A DNA stretch of 64,000 nucleotides from Shimia sp. R10_1. Its GTDB lineage: Bacteria; Pseudomonadota; Alphaproteobacteria; Rhodobacterales; Rhodobacteraceae. Positions within the stretch are counted from its first letter, which is position 1. The number at the start of each line of letters is the position of its first letter. Shown one piece after another: positions 27,778 through 36,102 of the stretch. A program made the position numbers and the translations under genes. The DNA lies in contig NZ_JAGHQX010000002.1 in assembly GCF_017744095.1 (NCBI RefSeq), positions 248,001 through 312,000 on the forward strand, in the 5' to 3' direction. The notes under the pieces were generated by a model that was given only the letters and a program-made list of their open reading frames with translations, made no database searches and was not told the origin of the DNA.

Positions 27778-27963
27778 ATGAGCGACACATCTCAAACCCG
27801 CGATGATTTGCCCGAAGCTGCAAAGCGCGCTCTGGCGGAGGCCGAAGACCGCCGCAAGAAAGCAAAAGAGCTCGAACTGCCGACTGAGCTTGGCGGACGA
27901 GATGGGCCTGAGCCGGTGCGCTATGGAGATTGGGAAAAAAAGGGCCTCGCGATCGATTTCTGA
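27778..27963 (+). CDS. DUF1674 / SDHAF4-like succinate dehydrogenase assembly protein
   Basis: A 61-residue protein. The conserved C-terminus GGRDGPEPVRYGDWEKKG with final DF is the DUF1674/SDHAF4 signature. In eukaryotes SDHAF4 protects flavinylated SdhA during assembly of succinate dehydrogenase; a similar role here is inference. The N-terminus is Lys/Glu-rich. I chose ATG 27778 with AAAAGGA about 8 bases upstream. It is divergent from the rRNA methyltransferase, and its stop is 6 bases from that of the TPR protein. Confidence 0.92.
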   Translation: MSDTSQTRDDLPEAAKRALAEAEDRRKKAKELELPTELGGRDGPEPVRYGDWEKKGLAIDF

Positions 27964-27969
27964 GGGCAC

Positions 27970-29322
27970 CTACTCAGGGTTCTCCCACCCCGCAGCGTGG
28001 AGCAAGCCCAGAAACCTTTGCTCATGTGCAGCGCCAATATCTGGCGCAAATACACCATGAACCAGTTCTGGCCGGAAGTTTGGCCAGGTTTGCCCTAGCA
28101 TCGAAATCATTTGCTGTGCCTCATCAAGGCGCCCCTCAGCCTGATACGCAGCGGCAAGGTACGCTGCGCGCACTGCGTTTTGTGCAACACCTTGCTGCAG
28201 CGCCAATTCAAAAGACTCAACGGCGGTGGCGTAGTCTTTCAAGTAAAACGCCGCAAAGCCGCGAATGGCTGTGTTGCCTGTCCCAAATGCGCTTTGAGCT
28301 GGGTCCGTGACCAGCGCGGCATTTTCGAAGTCACCAGTAAACAGCGATATCAACGCGTGGTAGATCAAATGATGCCGCTGCCCTTGGCTAAGCTCATAGC
28401 CTTGTTTGCTGAAGTCCTTGGCCAAGTCCCAGTCGGTACGGGCGTACGCCACCCATCCCGCTGCGGAAAGTGTCCAGGAGTCCTCAGGCGCTAAGGCGCG
28501 CGCCTGATCTAACATCGTCTGGGCCTGCCCCAAAAAGACCTGAGACTTGCCGGACCCACGCATTAAGATCGCGATGCTGCCTAAGCTGTGGGCGGCAGTG
28601 GCAAAGCTGCCCGAATAGTCGGGATATTGCGCAATCACTGCCTGCGAATGGGCGATCACCCGCTTTTGGCGCGCGATGTCCATAAATGAAAACATATGAT
28701 CGCGTCCAAGCGCGTCTAAACTGATCGCAGTTGGGGCCTCTAACTTGGCCGCATCTGGCAACAATACACCTTCTGCCTGCTGGCGCGACGACTGCGTCAC
28801 ACTGACCCCAGAGGATTGAGACACCGTTTCGGCCTCCTTGGCATCCGGCAAATATTGCGGAACGACGACAAAACCGATTGCAAGTATCGCAACAACCAAC
28901 GCCAAGGCCCAATGCCTCTTGAACTTTGGCCGATCAAACGACGATTCAGGATCTTCCTGCAACTCTGCGAAGGTGAGCTCTAGATTTAAACTTGTTGGAT
29001 CCAGCCGGAAAAGCAACGCATCCCAACGCCCCTCCTCGGCGAAATAGCTCTCTAGCAAAGACGCCAACCGGTGTGCATCCGCGCGCGCTAGGCGCAGCGC
29101 TTCATCACCATCAAAGTCCGCATAGAGTATGGGCAGCAACGTCTGGATGGAAACTTGTTCCCCGAGCCCTGCGATGTGTTCTTCAGCCAGAAAGCGCAAC
29201 AAGGCATCAACGCGCACAATTTTGTGGAACCGGTCACTCGCAATAATACGCGCTACGGCGACGCGAATAATTTCAGGCGCTATCGTATCCACAGCGTGAA
29301 GATCGTCATTGCTATCATACAT
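27970..29322 (-). CDS. TPR membrane protein with a possible regulatory N-terminal domain
   Basis: A 450-residue protein of unknown function. Residues about 10-110 (IAPEIIRVAVARIIASDRF..., FLAEEHIAGLGEQVS, D-HRLASLLESYFAEEG) resemble the N-terminal module that precedes TPR or TolB repeats in many membrane regulators; it may bind DNA or protein. One membrane helix lies at about 138-160 (ALALVVAILAIGFVVVPQYL). The rest is TPR-like helices (YPDYSGSFATAAHSLGSI, YALKDYATAVESFELAL type). I chose ATG 29322; TTG 29349 is possible. No neighbour explains it. Confidence 0.65.
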   Translation of the reverse strand: MYDSNDDLHAVDTIAPEIIRVAVARIIASDRFHKIVRVDALLRFLAEEHIAGLGEQVSIQTLLPILYADFDGDEALRLARADAHRLASLLESYFAEEGRWDALLFRLDPTSLNLELTFAELQEDPESSFDRPKFKRHWALALVVAILAIGFVVVPQYLPDAKEAETVSQSSGVSVTQSSRQQAEGVLLPDAAKLEAPTAISLDALGRDHMFSFMDIARQKRVIAHSQAVIAQYPDYSGSFATAAHSLGSIAILMRGSGKSQVFLGQAQTMLDQARALAPEDSWTLSAAGWVAYARTDWDLAKDFSKQGYELSQGQRHHLIYHALISLFTGDFENAALVTDPAQSAFGTGNTAIRGFAAFYLKDYATAVESFELALQQGVAQNAVRAAYLAAAYQAEGRLDEAQQMISMLGQTWPNFRPELVHGVFAPDIGAAHEQRFLGLLHAAGWENPE

Positions 29323-29650
29323 CACTTTCTGTCCAGTTCTGTCCAACAACCATGCTCTTACGGGCGTTCAAACACCCCTTGAATGGGGCGTTGTTGAGTT
29401 AGAGCGAAACGATTAAATAGCTGCAAACTTACAAGTCGGGCGCAGCAAGCGCTCTAAAGTATTCCTCCTATTGTAGTCTTTAACGCCCCCCAAACTATTG
29501 ATGCAGGTCAAATACAAAATTTCCGCACCTCAGTAAAAAACACGACTCGCCCGGGGCGGCTACTTTCAGTCAGCACTGTCTGGGACCGGTCTCGACACCT
29601 GATAGAAAAATCGGGGCTGGCGCCCCGACCTGTTTCTTTTCTGCAAAACG
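29323..29650. other. Intergenic region, no gene seen
   Basis: These 328 bases lie between the TPR gene and the ABC-transporter operon. The only clear structure is the terminator at 29611-29628. A short broken hairpin (CCCC-ttgaat-GGGG near 29375-29388) lies about 50 bases upstream of the TPR start and is probably in its leader. Base composition is AT-richer than the flanks, consistent with a promoter region for the TPR gene. Confidence 0.6.
29611..29628 (-). terminator. Terminator of the ABC-transporter operon
   Basis: Perfect 7-bp stem TCGGGGC-tggc-GCCCCGA followed on the minus strand by TTTTT (29606-29610). It lies 23 bases past the permease stop. Confidence 0.85.
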
Positions 29651-31723
29651 CTATAGCCCCAGTGCTTGTCGCCGCTCTTCTGCGAACCCCTGCACCAGGC
29701 GATCCGCCACAAGTGCAAGAATCGCCATCGCAGCACCCGCTGTTACGCCAAGCCCCACATCCGCCTGACCCAGCGCCAGGTAGATCGATTGACCCAAACC
29801 CGTGGTTCCGATCAGCGCTGCAATCACCAGCATTGCAAATGCATAAAGGATGGTTTGATTGAGCCCCAAAAGGATTGTTGGCGCAGCATAAGGCGCGCGC
29901 ACTTCAAGCATCGTCTGCCAACGCCCTGCGCCGCTGGCTGTCGCCGCCTCGATCATTTCATCCGGTGTCGTGATCAGTCCATGGCGCGTGTAGCGAACCA
30001 TCGGCACCACCGCATACATACAGATCGCCAGAAATGCAGAAAACTCGCCAATCTGAAAGAACATCAGCACAGGTATCAAGAACACAAAGAGCGGGATAGT
30101 CTGGAGCGTGTCACAGATGGGTCGGATCACCAGCCAGGCACGCGGGCTCATCGCAGACCAGAACCCCAGAAAACCGCCAACCAACGCACAGGCCGCGACC
30201 GCCGCCCCACTCAGATAGAGCGACAGAAGCGCACGTTCCCAGAGGCCTGAGATCAGGATCAACCCCAGAAGCAGCGTCACCTGCAACGCAAGCTTGCGGC
30301 CGCTCGCAACCCAGCCAAGTGCGGCAACGCCACCTATGAGGATCGGCCAAGGCAGTTGCGCCACGCCAATCTCAAGAACCATCGCAGCGATCATCACAAA
30401 CCCCGCGCCGGCCACATGCCCTCGCAACACCATCAGGCCCGAAATAGCAGCAAAGACCGCGTAGAACACAAACGTATGCGTGGCCGTCCAGGCAAATCCC
30501 CAGGTGAAGGGCAACACGGCGTCAGACAGTCCAATCCGCAGCGGAAGCAGCCCATAAAACATCGCCGAGTTTTTGAGCGCGTCTAAGTTTGTGCCGTAAC
30601 TTGCCGTGAATTGCCCAACCCCTTGGTCCACAGCTTCGGCCACACCGTCCATTGCTGCAAACCCAGCCGGGTTCCACTCTGCAACCGCCGCCCATACCGC
30701 CACAGCTGCGCCAATCGCAAAGATCGTCGCCGCCACGCGCTTATCTTGGGCCGGGCGTGGCTCTGCAAGGGCCGCAGACATACGGTCGATCACCACAGCA
30801 AAGACCACGATCACCGATCCTGCCAGAAACGCTGGACCAAACAGCGCCTTGCGCATGGTCAAAAGCACTTCCCAGCCAATGTCTTCAAAGCCACCGATCA
30901 CGGCGGCAATGATCACCATGCTGAGCGCGGCCATCAGACATTGATTGAACCCAATCATGATTTGTTGAGAGGCCGCCGGCAGTTCCACAAGGAAAAGCTG
31001 TTGGCGGCGCGTGCCACCCGCCATCACCGCCGCTTCCCGGATCTCCGGCTCGACACGCTCCAGCCCCAGCAGCACGTTGCGCGCCATCGGAGGGGCTGCA
31101 AAAATCGCAGATGCAATCAGCCCAACAACGGGACCGAAGCCAAAAAGCACAAGCAAAGGGGTGAGATAGGCAAATGTCGGCATGGTCTGCATGACATCCA
31201 GAACCACATTCACACTGCCTTTGAGCTTGGGATATTCAAACGCAAGGATGCCGATTCCGGCCCCGAGCAACGCCGCCAGCGGCACCGACACCGCCACAAG
31301 CGCAAGCGTGTTCATCCCTTCCAGCCAGTAGCCACTGATGACCACAAAGCCAAAGCCAAAGAACGCCAGCGCCGCCATGCGCGCGCCACCGATAAGCCAA
31401 CCCAAAGCGGTCACCGTGCCAAGCACCAAAGGCCAGGGCGCACCACCAAGCAGGCCGCCAACCCATGTCATCGGAAACGCCAAGAGATAAGAGAACAAAC
31501 GCGCAATGGGCTTGAAGACATCGAGAAACCCACCCACTACGGTGCCGACCCAATCCGTCATCGGAACCGTCAGTGCGGCAGGCCAAGCCACAAGCCACTC
31601 AAACTGCGCCCCAAACGAACGGCAAATAACGGCCACAGCCAAAACAACAATCGCTGCAATGCCACCCTTGCTCAGTTGCAATCCGCGCTGTCCAGAAACG
31701 GGCCCTTCCTCTGCGATACTCAT
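29651..31723 (-). CDS. ABC-transporter permease, fused double ProW-type
   Basis: A 690-residue permease containing two copies of the binding-protein-dependent transport domain in one chain. Each half has the EAA-type loop: EPEIREAAVMAGGTRRQQLFLVELP in the first, and DEMIEAATASGAGRWQTMLEVRAP in the second. Hydrophobic helices fill the rest. This would form the membrane channel without a second permease. Normal ProW has one copy (about 280-350 residues). It starts at ATG 31723, overlapping the ATPase stop (ATGA). Substrate family: glycine betaine, choline or other methylated amines; TMAO is a realistic alternative in this group. Confidence 0.9.
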   Translation of the reverse strand: MSIAEEGPVSGQRGLQLSKGGIAAIVVLAVAVICRSFGAQFEWLVAWPAALTVPMTDWVGTVVGGFLDVFKPIARLFSYLLAFPMTWVGGLLGGAPWPLVLGTVTALGWLIGGARMAALAFFGFGFVVISGYWLEGMNTLALVAVSVPLAALLGAGIGILAFEYPKLKGSVNVVLDVMQTMPTFAYLTPLLVLFGFGPVVGLIASAIFAAPPMARNVLLGLERVEPEIREAAVMAGGTRRQQLFLVELPAASQQIMIGFNQCLMAALSMVIIAAVIGGFEDIGWEVLLTMRKALFGPAFLAGSVIVVFAVVIDRMSAALAEPRPAQDKRVAATIFAIGAAVAVWAAVAEWNPAGFAAMDGVAEAVDQGVGQFTASYGTNLDALKNSAMFYGLLPLRIGLSDAVLPFTWGFAWTATHTFVFYAVFAAISGLMVLRGHVAGAGFVMIAAMVLEIGVAQLPWPILIGGVAALGWVASGRKLALQVTLLLGLILISGLWERALLSLYLSGAAVAACALVGGFLGFWSAMSPRAWLVIRPICDTLQTIPLFVFLIPVLMFFQIGEFSAFLAICMYAVVPMVRYTRHGLITTPDEMIEAATASGAGRWQTMLEVRAPYAAPTILLGLNQTILYAFAMLVIAALIGTTGLGQSIYLALGQADVGLGVTAGAAMAILALVADRLVQGFAEERRQALGL

Positions 31724-32772
31724 GTCTCTTCCGCCTGCAATGCCGCCGCCAGATCAGACGGATTTACCGCCCCCACAAGCGCGCCCTGTGCGTCATGCAC
31801 CGGCACAGGCTCATACAAAGACATGCATTTCGCGAGCGCAGTTTCGATGGTCATCCCCACCTTCAGACCCGGATCATCTGGCATATTTTCAGGAATATCC
31901 TGCGTCATCACGTTCTCAACGCAGCCGTGCCGACCTTTGGGAACATCTTTGGAAAACTCGGCAACATAATCATTCACCGGGTGCAGGACGATCTCTTCGG
32001 GCGTGCCAATCTGCACCACTTCGCCGTCTTTCATGATGGCAATGCGGTCGGCCAGTTTCAGTGCCTCTTGGATGTCGTGCGTGATGAACACGATGGATTT
32101 TTTAAGCGTCGCCTGAATGTTGAGAAACTCATCCTGCAGCTGCCGCCGGATCAACGGGTCCAGCGCGGAAAATGGCTCATCCAGGAACCAAATGTCAGGG
32201 TTCACAGCAAGAGAGCGGGCGATGCCCACACGCTGGCGCTGTCCACCGGACAGATTGCGTGGATATGTATCCTCCCGGCCTTTCAAGTCCACAAGATCCA
32301 GAACTTCCAGCGCGCGTGCCCGCCGCTCTGCCTTGCCCATGCCTTGCATTTTCAAAGGGAAACCAACGTTGTCCGCCACCGTCATATGAGGGAACAAACC
32401 AAAGTGCTGAAACACCATGCCCAGCTTGTGGCGACGCAGCTCAATCAAACGCTTTTCATCGGCCTGAAGAATGTCTTCACCATCAATGCGCACCGAACCT
32501 GCAGTCGGTTCAATAAGGCGCGAAATACAGCGGATCAGCGTAGACTTGCCAGACCCTGACAGGCCCATAATCACAAAGAGTTCGCCGGATTTCACTTCGA
32601 AGTTCGCAGCCCGTACGGCTGGAATCAGGCCTTTGTCCTTGAGTGCCTGAGCGGTGGACGCATCGGTTCCGGCTCCGCGTGCATCACGCAGAGCCGTCTG
32701 GGCGTTTTCGCCGAAGACCTGCCAGAGGTCTTCGACTTCAATCGCCGGAGCGGTCGTTTTTTGTTCGGTCAT
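31720..32772 (-). CDS. ABC-transporter ATP-binding protein, ProV-type
   Basis: A 350-residue ATPase of the quaternary-amine importer family. The family leader ALRDARGAGT..., Walker A GLSGSGKST, signature LSGGQRQRVGIARSL, Walker B IWFLDEPFSALDP and the switch histidine in FITHDIQEA are all present. The C-terminus (about 280-350) carries CBS-like sequence (LYEPVPVHDAQGALVGAVNPSDL), used in the family to sense ionic strength. It energises uptake with the fused permease and the periplasmic binding protein. It lies 6 bases from the binding-protein gene. Confidence 0.95.
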   Translation of the reverse strand: MTEQKTTAPAIEVEDLWQVFGENAQTALRDARGAGTDASTAQALKDKGLIPAVRAANFEVKSGELFVIMGLSGSGKSTLIRCISRLIEPTAGSVRIDGEDILQADEKRLIELRRHKLGMVFQHFGLFPHMTVADNVGFPLKMQGMGKAERRARALEVLDLVDLKGREDTYPRNLSGGQRQRVGIARSLAVNPDIWFLDEPFSALDPLIRRQLQDEFLNIQATLKKSIVFITHDIQEALKLADRIAIMKDGEVVQIGTPEEIVLHPVNDYVAEFSKDVPKGRHGCVENVMTQDIPENMPDDPGLKVGMTIETALAKCMSLYEPVPVHDAQGALVGAVNPSDLAAALQAEET

Positions 32773-32778
32773 TCGGAG

Positions 32779-33741
32779 TTACTTGATTGCGGCGTCCACG
32801 ACGGACTTCCACTTGTCTTCGTTTGCACCCATCCAGGCCGCCACAACGTCCTCAACGGACTCGCCGTCTACATCCACTGCGCCCATCATCGGCTGCTGAT
32901 CTTCCACGGCCAGTTGATAGTTCACCAGAATTTCATGTGCCGCTGGCCACTTGTCTTTCAGTCCCGGCCATCCCGCCTTGAAGATGCGGCTGGGAGAGAA
33001 ATCACAATCGTTGATCGCATTCGGGTTCGGCCCCCACGCAGGATCGGTGAAGCAAGCGTCTTCGCCTGCGGGCAGGTCTACAAACTGCACGTCATAGGCA
33101 GACATCGCCCAATGCGGCTGCCAGAATGTGATCAACAGAGGGGACTTCTTTTCAGTGGATGCACGCAGTTCCGCAATCAATGCGCCTTCGGAACCGGCTG
33201 GCACAGCCTTGAATGGCAAATCGAGGCCCGTCATCCGGTCCGCACCAGGCGTGCCCCAGTCCGCAGGGTAATCCACCAGACGCCCCGCTGGCAGGGTTTC
33301 AGCGGTCGCGAAGTTGATTGCACAAGCTTTCAGTGCTTCCCAAGCGGGCAGGCCGGGGCAAAGATCGGCAACATGGGCAGGGTAGGCAATGCCTTCACGG
33401 GCATTGAGGCCCAGATCAGACAGCTCTTCCAGCTTCCCCTCATCTTTGAGCACAGCGTATTGATCAGACACATTAGAAGACCAGATCTCAAGCGTCGCGT
33501 GGATGTCACCATCTGCAATCGCTTGGAATTGGTTCATCATGCCTGCGGTGACATATTCCACATCATAGCCTGCCGCCTTCAGCATTTCCCCTGCCACATG
33601 TGTCGTCACATGCTGACCTGTCCACTCGTTCAGTGCCAACTTGATGGGCTCGTTGGCCGCGCCCAGTTCGGCTGCCTGCGCAGATCCTGCTACCGCAATG
33701 ACCGCCAGTGCGGACAGTCCCGCCTTCAGAATGGTCGTCAT
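32779..33741 (-). CDS. Periplasmic binding protein for glycine betaine/choline-type solute
   Basis: A 320-residue OpuAC/ProX-family binding protein. A signal peptide (MTTILKAGLSALAVIAVAGSAQAAE) ends at AQA. The binding fold follows (LNEWTGQHVTTHVAGEML; several Trp residues, such as WSSNVSD, WGTPGADR, WQPHWAMSA, that could form an aromatic cage for a methylated amine). Glycine betaine, choline, carnitine and TMAO are all plausible ligands; none can be chosen from sequence. First gene of the operon. I chose ATG 33741, with GGGAGAAG 5 bases upstream. Confidence 0.9.
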   Translation of the reverse strand: MTTILKAGLSALAVIAVAGSAQAAELGAANEPIKLALNEWTGQHVTTHVAGEMLKAAGYDVEYVTAGMMNQFQAIADGDIHATLEIWSSNVSDQYAVLKDEGKLEELSDLGLNAREGIAYPAHVADLCPGLPAWEALKACAINFATAETLPAGRLVDYPADWGTPGADRMTGLDLPFKAVPAGSEGALIAELRASTEKKSPLLITFWQPHWAMSAYDVQFVDLPAGEDACFTDPAWGPNPNAINDCDFSPSRIFKAGWPGLKDKWPAAHEILVNYQLAVEDQQPMMGAVDVDGESVEDVVAAWMGANEDKWKSVVDAAIK

Positions 33742-33764
33742 GATCTTCTCCCTGTCATCGTTTT

Positions 33765-33780
33765 TTAAATGGTCATTTAA
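33765..33780 (-). promoter_or_regulatory. Operator-like dyad upstream of the binding-protein gene
   Basis: Perfect inverted repeat TTAAATG-gt-CATTTAA, 23 bases upstream of the start codon. The position, in the leader or near the transcription start, suits a repressor site. Regulator unknown. Confidence 0.45.
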
Positions 33781-33947
33781 TTTTTTGACTGTCGGCATAA
33801 AAACACAGGGGCGCGCACCTGCCAACAAAAAAGACGCAGCCATTGCTCACAACGTCGGGTGAGCAACAGCACGCTGAGAAAAAGAGCACTTTGACACAGC
33901 GAACTCGCCGCACGCTTAAGCAGAAATCTGCGCGCAGGTTTTTGTCA

Positions 33948-33971
33948 TGGGCAATCTAACACGATTGCCCA
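33948..33971. repeat. Isolated inverted repeat between transporter operon and dapB
   Basis: Perfect 9-bp dyad TGGGCAATC-taacac-GATTGCCCA. It lies 54 bases after the dapB stop and has no T-tract in the transcript direction (TGACAAAAACC follows), so it could be a protein-binding site or a poor terminator. Confidence 0.4.
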
Positions 33972-34024
33972 AGCAAGCCGACCCGATTTAAGCAGGCCAA
34001 ATCTGAATTGCAGACACCCGGGTG

Positions 34025-34834
34025 TTAGAGCCCCAACACATCCATCATGTCATATTCGCCGGGCTTTTGCCCTTGCCCCCACAGCGCGGCTTTCAGCGCG
34101 CCACGGGCAAAGATCGCGCGATCCGTCGCCAGATGACGCAACACAATGCGCTCGCCTGCGGCGGCGAAAAGGACATCATGTTCTCCCACAATGTCGCCAC
34201 CGCGGATGGCGGTGAAGCCGATATCCCCACGTTTGCGCGCACCGGTGATACCATCACGGCCACGATCGGCGACATCAGCCAAATCAACCCCACGCCCTTC
34301 CGCTGCGGCTTCGCCAAGCATCAGCGCCGTACCGCTTGGGGCATCAACTTTATGATGATGGTGCGCTTCAATGATTTCGATATCAAAATCTTCATCCAAC
34401 GCGGCGGCCACTTTCTGCGTCAGGCGGGTCAACAGGTTCACCCCCAGGCTCATATTGCCCGCACGCACAATCACCGCATGACGGCCACAGGGCTCAAGCT
34501 GCGCAATGTCCTCGTCGGTCATCCCTGTGGTGCCAATCACATGCACAGCACGGGCCTGCGCAGCCAGTTTGGCGAAGGCGATCGTGGCCGCTGGCGCCGT
34601 AAAATCAATCACCGCCTGCGCTTTGGCAAACGCCTCCAACGGCTGGTCTGTAACCGTCACGCCAAGTGGCGCGCCGCCCATGGCCTCCCCCACATCGCGG
34701 CCCACCCAGTCATGACCACTGCGTTCCACCGCGCCGACAAGCTTGGCCTTATCGCTCTCGCAAACCGTCTTGATCAGCATCTGCCCCATACGGCCAGAGG
34801 CTCCTGTGATGACGATTCCGGGCAAGTCTTGCAT
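34025..34834 (-). CDS. dapB: 4-hydroxy-tetrahydrodipicolinate reductase
   Basis: A 269-residue enzyme of the lysine/diaminopimelate pathway. It has the NAD(P)H site [14 protein letters not shown] and the conserved [17 protein letters not shown] block with the catalytic histidine and the lysine. Family features continue with [24 protein letters not shown] chose ATG 34834 (GGAG upstream); the frame extending to 35044 overlaps rbfA and is not credible. It is divergent from rbfA over about 100 bases. Confidence 0.97.
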   Translation of the reverse strand: MQDLPGIVITGASGRMGQMLIKTVCESDKAKLVGAVERSGHDWVGRDVGEAMGGAPLGVTVTDQPLEAFAKAQAVIDFTAPAATIAFAKLAAQARAVHVIGTTGMTDEDIAQLEPCGRHAVIVRAGNMSLGVNLLTRLTQKVAAALDEDFDIEIIEAHHHHKVDAPSGTALMLGEAAAEGRGVDLADVADRGRDGITGARKRGDIGFTAIRGGDIVGEHDVLFAAAGERIVLRHLATDRAIFARGALKAALWGQGQKPGEYDMMDVLGL

Positions 34835-34933
34835 AGCATTCTCCAATGTTTGAGCCGGTGGATCGGCGCTGCCTCTGCTTACAGAAAGCAATCCAGCTTG
34901 GCAAAGGGCCACAGAAGCCCTAAGTGGGGAAGC

Positions 34934-35359
34934 ATGGCAAAGAACACATTTTCTGAGGGCCGTGGCCCCTCCCAGCGCCAACTCCGTGTGGGCGAAGTGA
35001 TCCGACGCACCCTGTCGGAGGTCTTGATGCGCGATGAGTTGCACGACCCCGATCTCAGCCGTCTGTCCATCACCGTCGGCGAGGTGCGCGTGACACCTGA
35101 TCTATCCATTGCAACGGCCTTTGTGCTGCCTCTGGGCGGCGGCAAACAGGATGAGGCAATCAGCCTTCTGGCAAGCCACAAGGGCGAGCTGCGGCGCATC
35201 ATCGGTCGCAAGGCGAAACTCAAGCACGCGCCTGATCTCCGCTTCCGCATCGACACAACCTTCGATCAGATGGACGCAACGCGGCGCATGCTGGCTGACG
35301 ACCGTGTGCAAGCCGACGTCGCCAAATCTGACAGCGAAGAGGATGGCACGTCCTCGTGA
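34934..35359 (+). CDS. rbfA: 30S ribosome-binding factor RbfA
   Basis: A 141-residue KH-fold maturation factor that docks on 16S rRNA in the assembling 30S subunit. It has the [17 protein letters not shown] start, [19 protein letters not shown] core, and [17 protein letters not shown] near the end, with an acidic/serine tail. It starts with ATG 34934 after GGGGA. The stop overlaps the GTG start of the next gene (GTGA), so the two are translated together. Confidence 0.96.
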   Translation: MAKNTFSEGRGPSQRQLRVGEVIRRTLSEVLMRDELHDPDLSRLSITVGEVRVTPDLSIATAFVLPLGGGKQDEAISLLASHKGELRRIIGRKAKLKHAPDLRFRIDTTFDQMDATRRMLADDRVQADVAKSDSEEDGTSS

Positions 35360-36102
35360 TCCGGCTTTGGCTCTGTTTTGCACTCATGGCGCTGCCCACT
35401 CTGGCCAGCGCTGTGAGCTGCGAAAACGTGAGCTTTGAGCGCAAAAGCTTCACCGTCTGCACCGTCGACGCATCTCAGGAAAACCTGAGGCTGTTCTTAC
35501 GCGATGATGAGGGCGCAGTCTTGGGCCAGTTCCCAAATGTTGCCCGCAGTCTTCCCCCGCAAGAAACCCTCTCTTTCGCGATGAACGCGGGCATGTACCA
35601 CGCAGATCGCAGCCCCGTCGGCCACTATGTGCAAGATGGCGCGGAGGAGATGCGGCTGTTGACTGGAGAAAGTCGCGGTAATTTTGGCCTCCTGCCCAAT
35701 GGTGTTTTTTGCCTGACAGACGGCAGTGCCCGGGTCTACGAGACCCTCGATTTTGCCGCACAGAAACCCATCTGTCGTGATGCCACGCAATCCGGTCCGA
35801 TGCTGGTGATCGACGGCGCATTGCATCCGCGATTTCTGGTCGACAGCACCTCAAAATTCATCCGCAACGGCGTTGGCACCACATCTGATGGCCAAACTGC
35901 CATATTTGTGATCTCTAACAACGCGGTAACCTTCCACGAATTTGGGCGTTTCTTTCGCGATGTGCTGCAAACGCCCAACGCGCTCTATTTTGATGGCAAA
36001 ATCAGCCGCCTCTATGCGCCACAGCTGGATCGTTCCGACGCCGGTTTCTGGATGGGACCAATCGTTGGCGTGGTCGAAACGGCACCAGCTGTCACTGAAT
36101 AA
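35356..36102 (+). CDS. Phosphodiester glycosidase family protein (DUF2233)
   Basis: A 248-residue secreted protein. A signal peptide ([19 protein letters not shown]) is followed by the DUF2233/NAGPA-like domain: [59 protein letters not shown] and [12 protein letters not shown]. Known relatives hydrolyse N-acetylglucosamine-phosphodiester linkages, so an envelope glycan role is plausible. The start is GTG 35356, which overlaps the rbfA stop. This is the best-supported choice because the signal peptide begins there. Confidence 0.9.
   Translation: MIRLWLCFALMALPTLASAVSCENVSFERKSFTVCTVDASQENLRLFLRDDEGAVLGQFPNVARSLPPQETLSFAMNAGMYHADRSPVGHYVQDGAEEMRLLTGESRGNFGLLPNGVFCLTDGSARVYETLDFAAQKPICRDATQSGPMLVIDGALHPRFLVDSTSKFIRNGVGTTSDGQTAIFVISNNAVTFHEFGRFFRDVLQTPNALYFDGKISRLYAPQLDRSDAGFWMGPIVGVVETAPAVTE

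Noticed and set aside
30611-31969. 452-codon plus-strand frame opposite the fused permease
   Set aside because: Arg/His-rich antisense reading of a membrane protein; no family signal.
33742-34024. Riboswitch or small RNA upstream of the importer operon
   Set aside because: Only two simple dyads are visible; there is no multi-helix conserved riboswitch pattern I can recognise.
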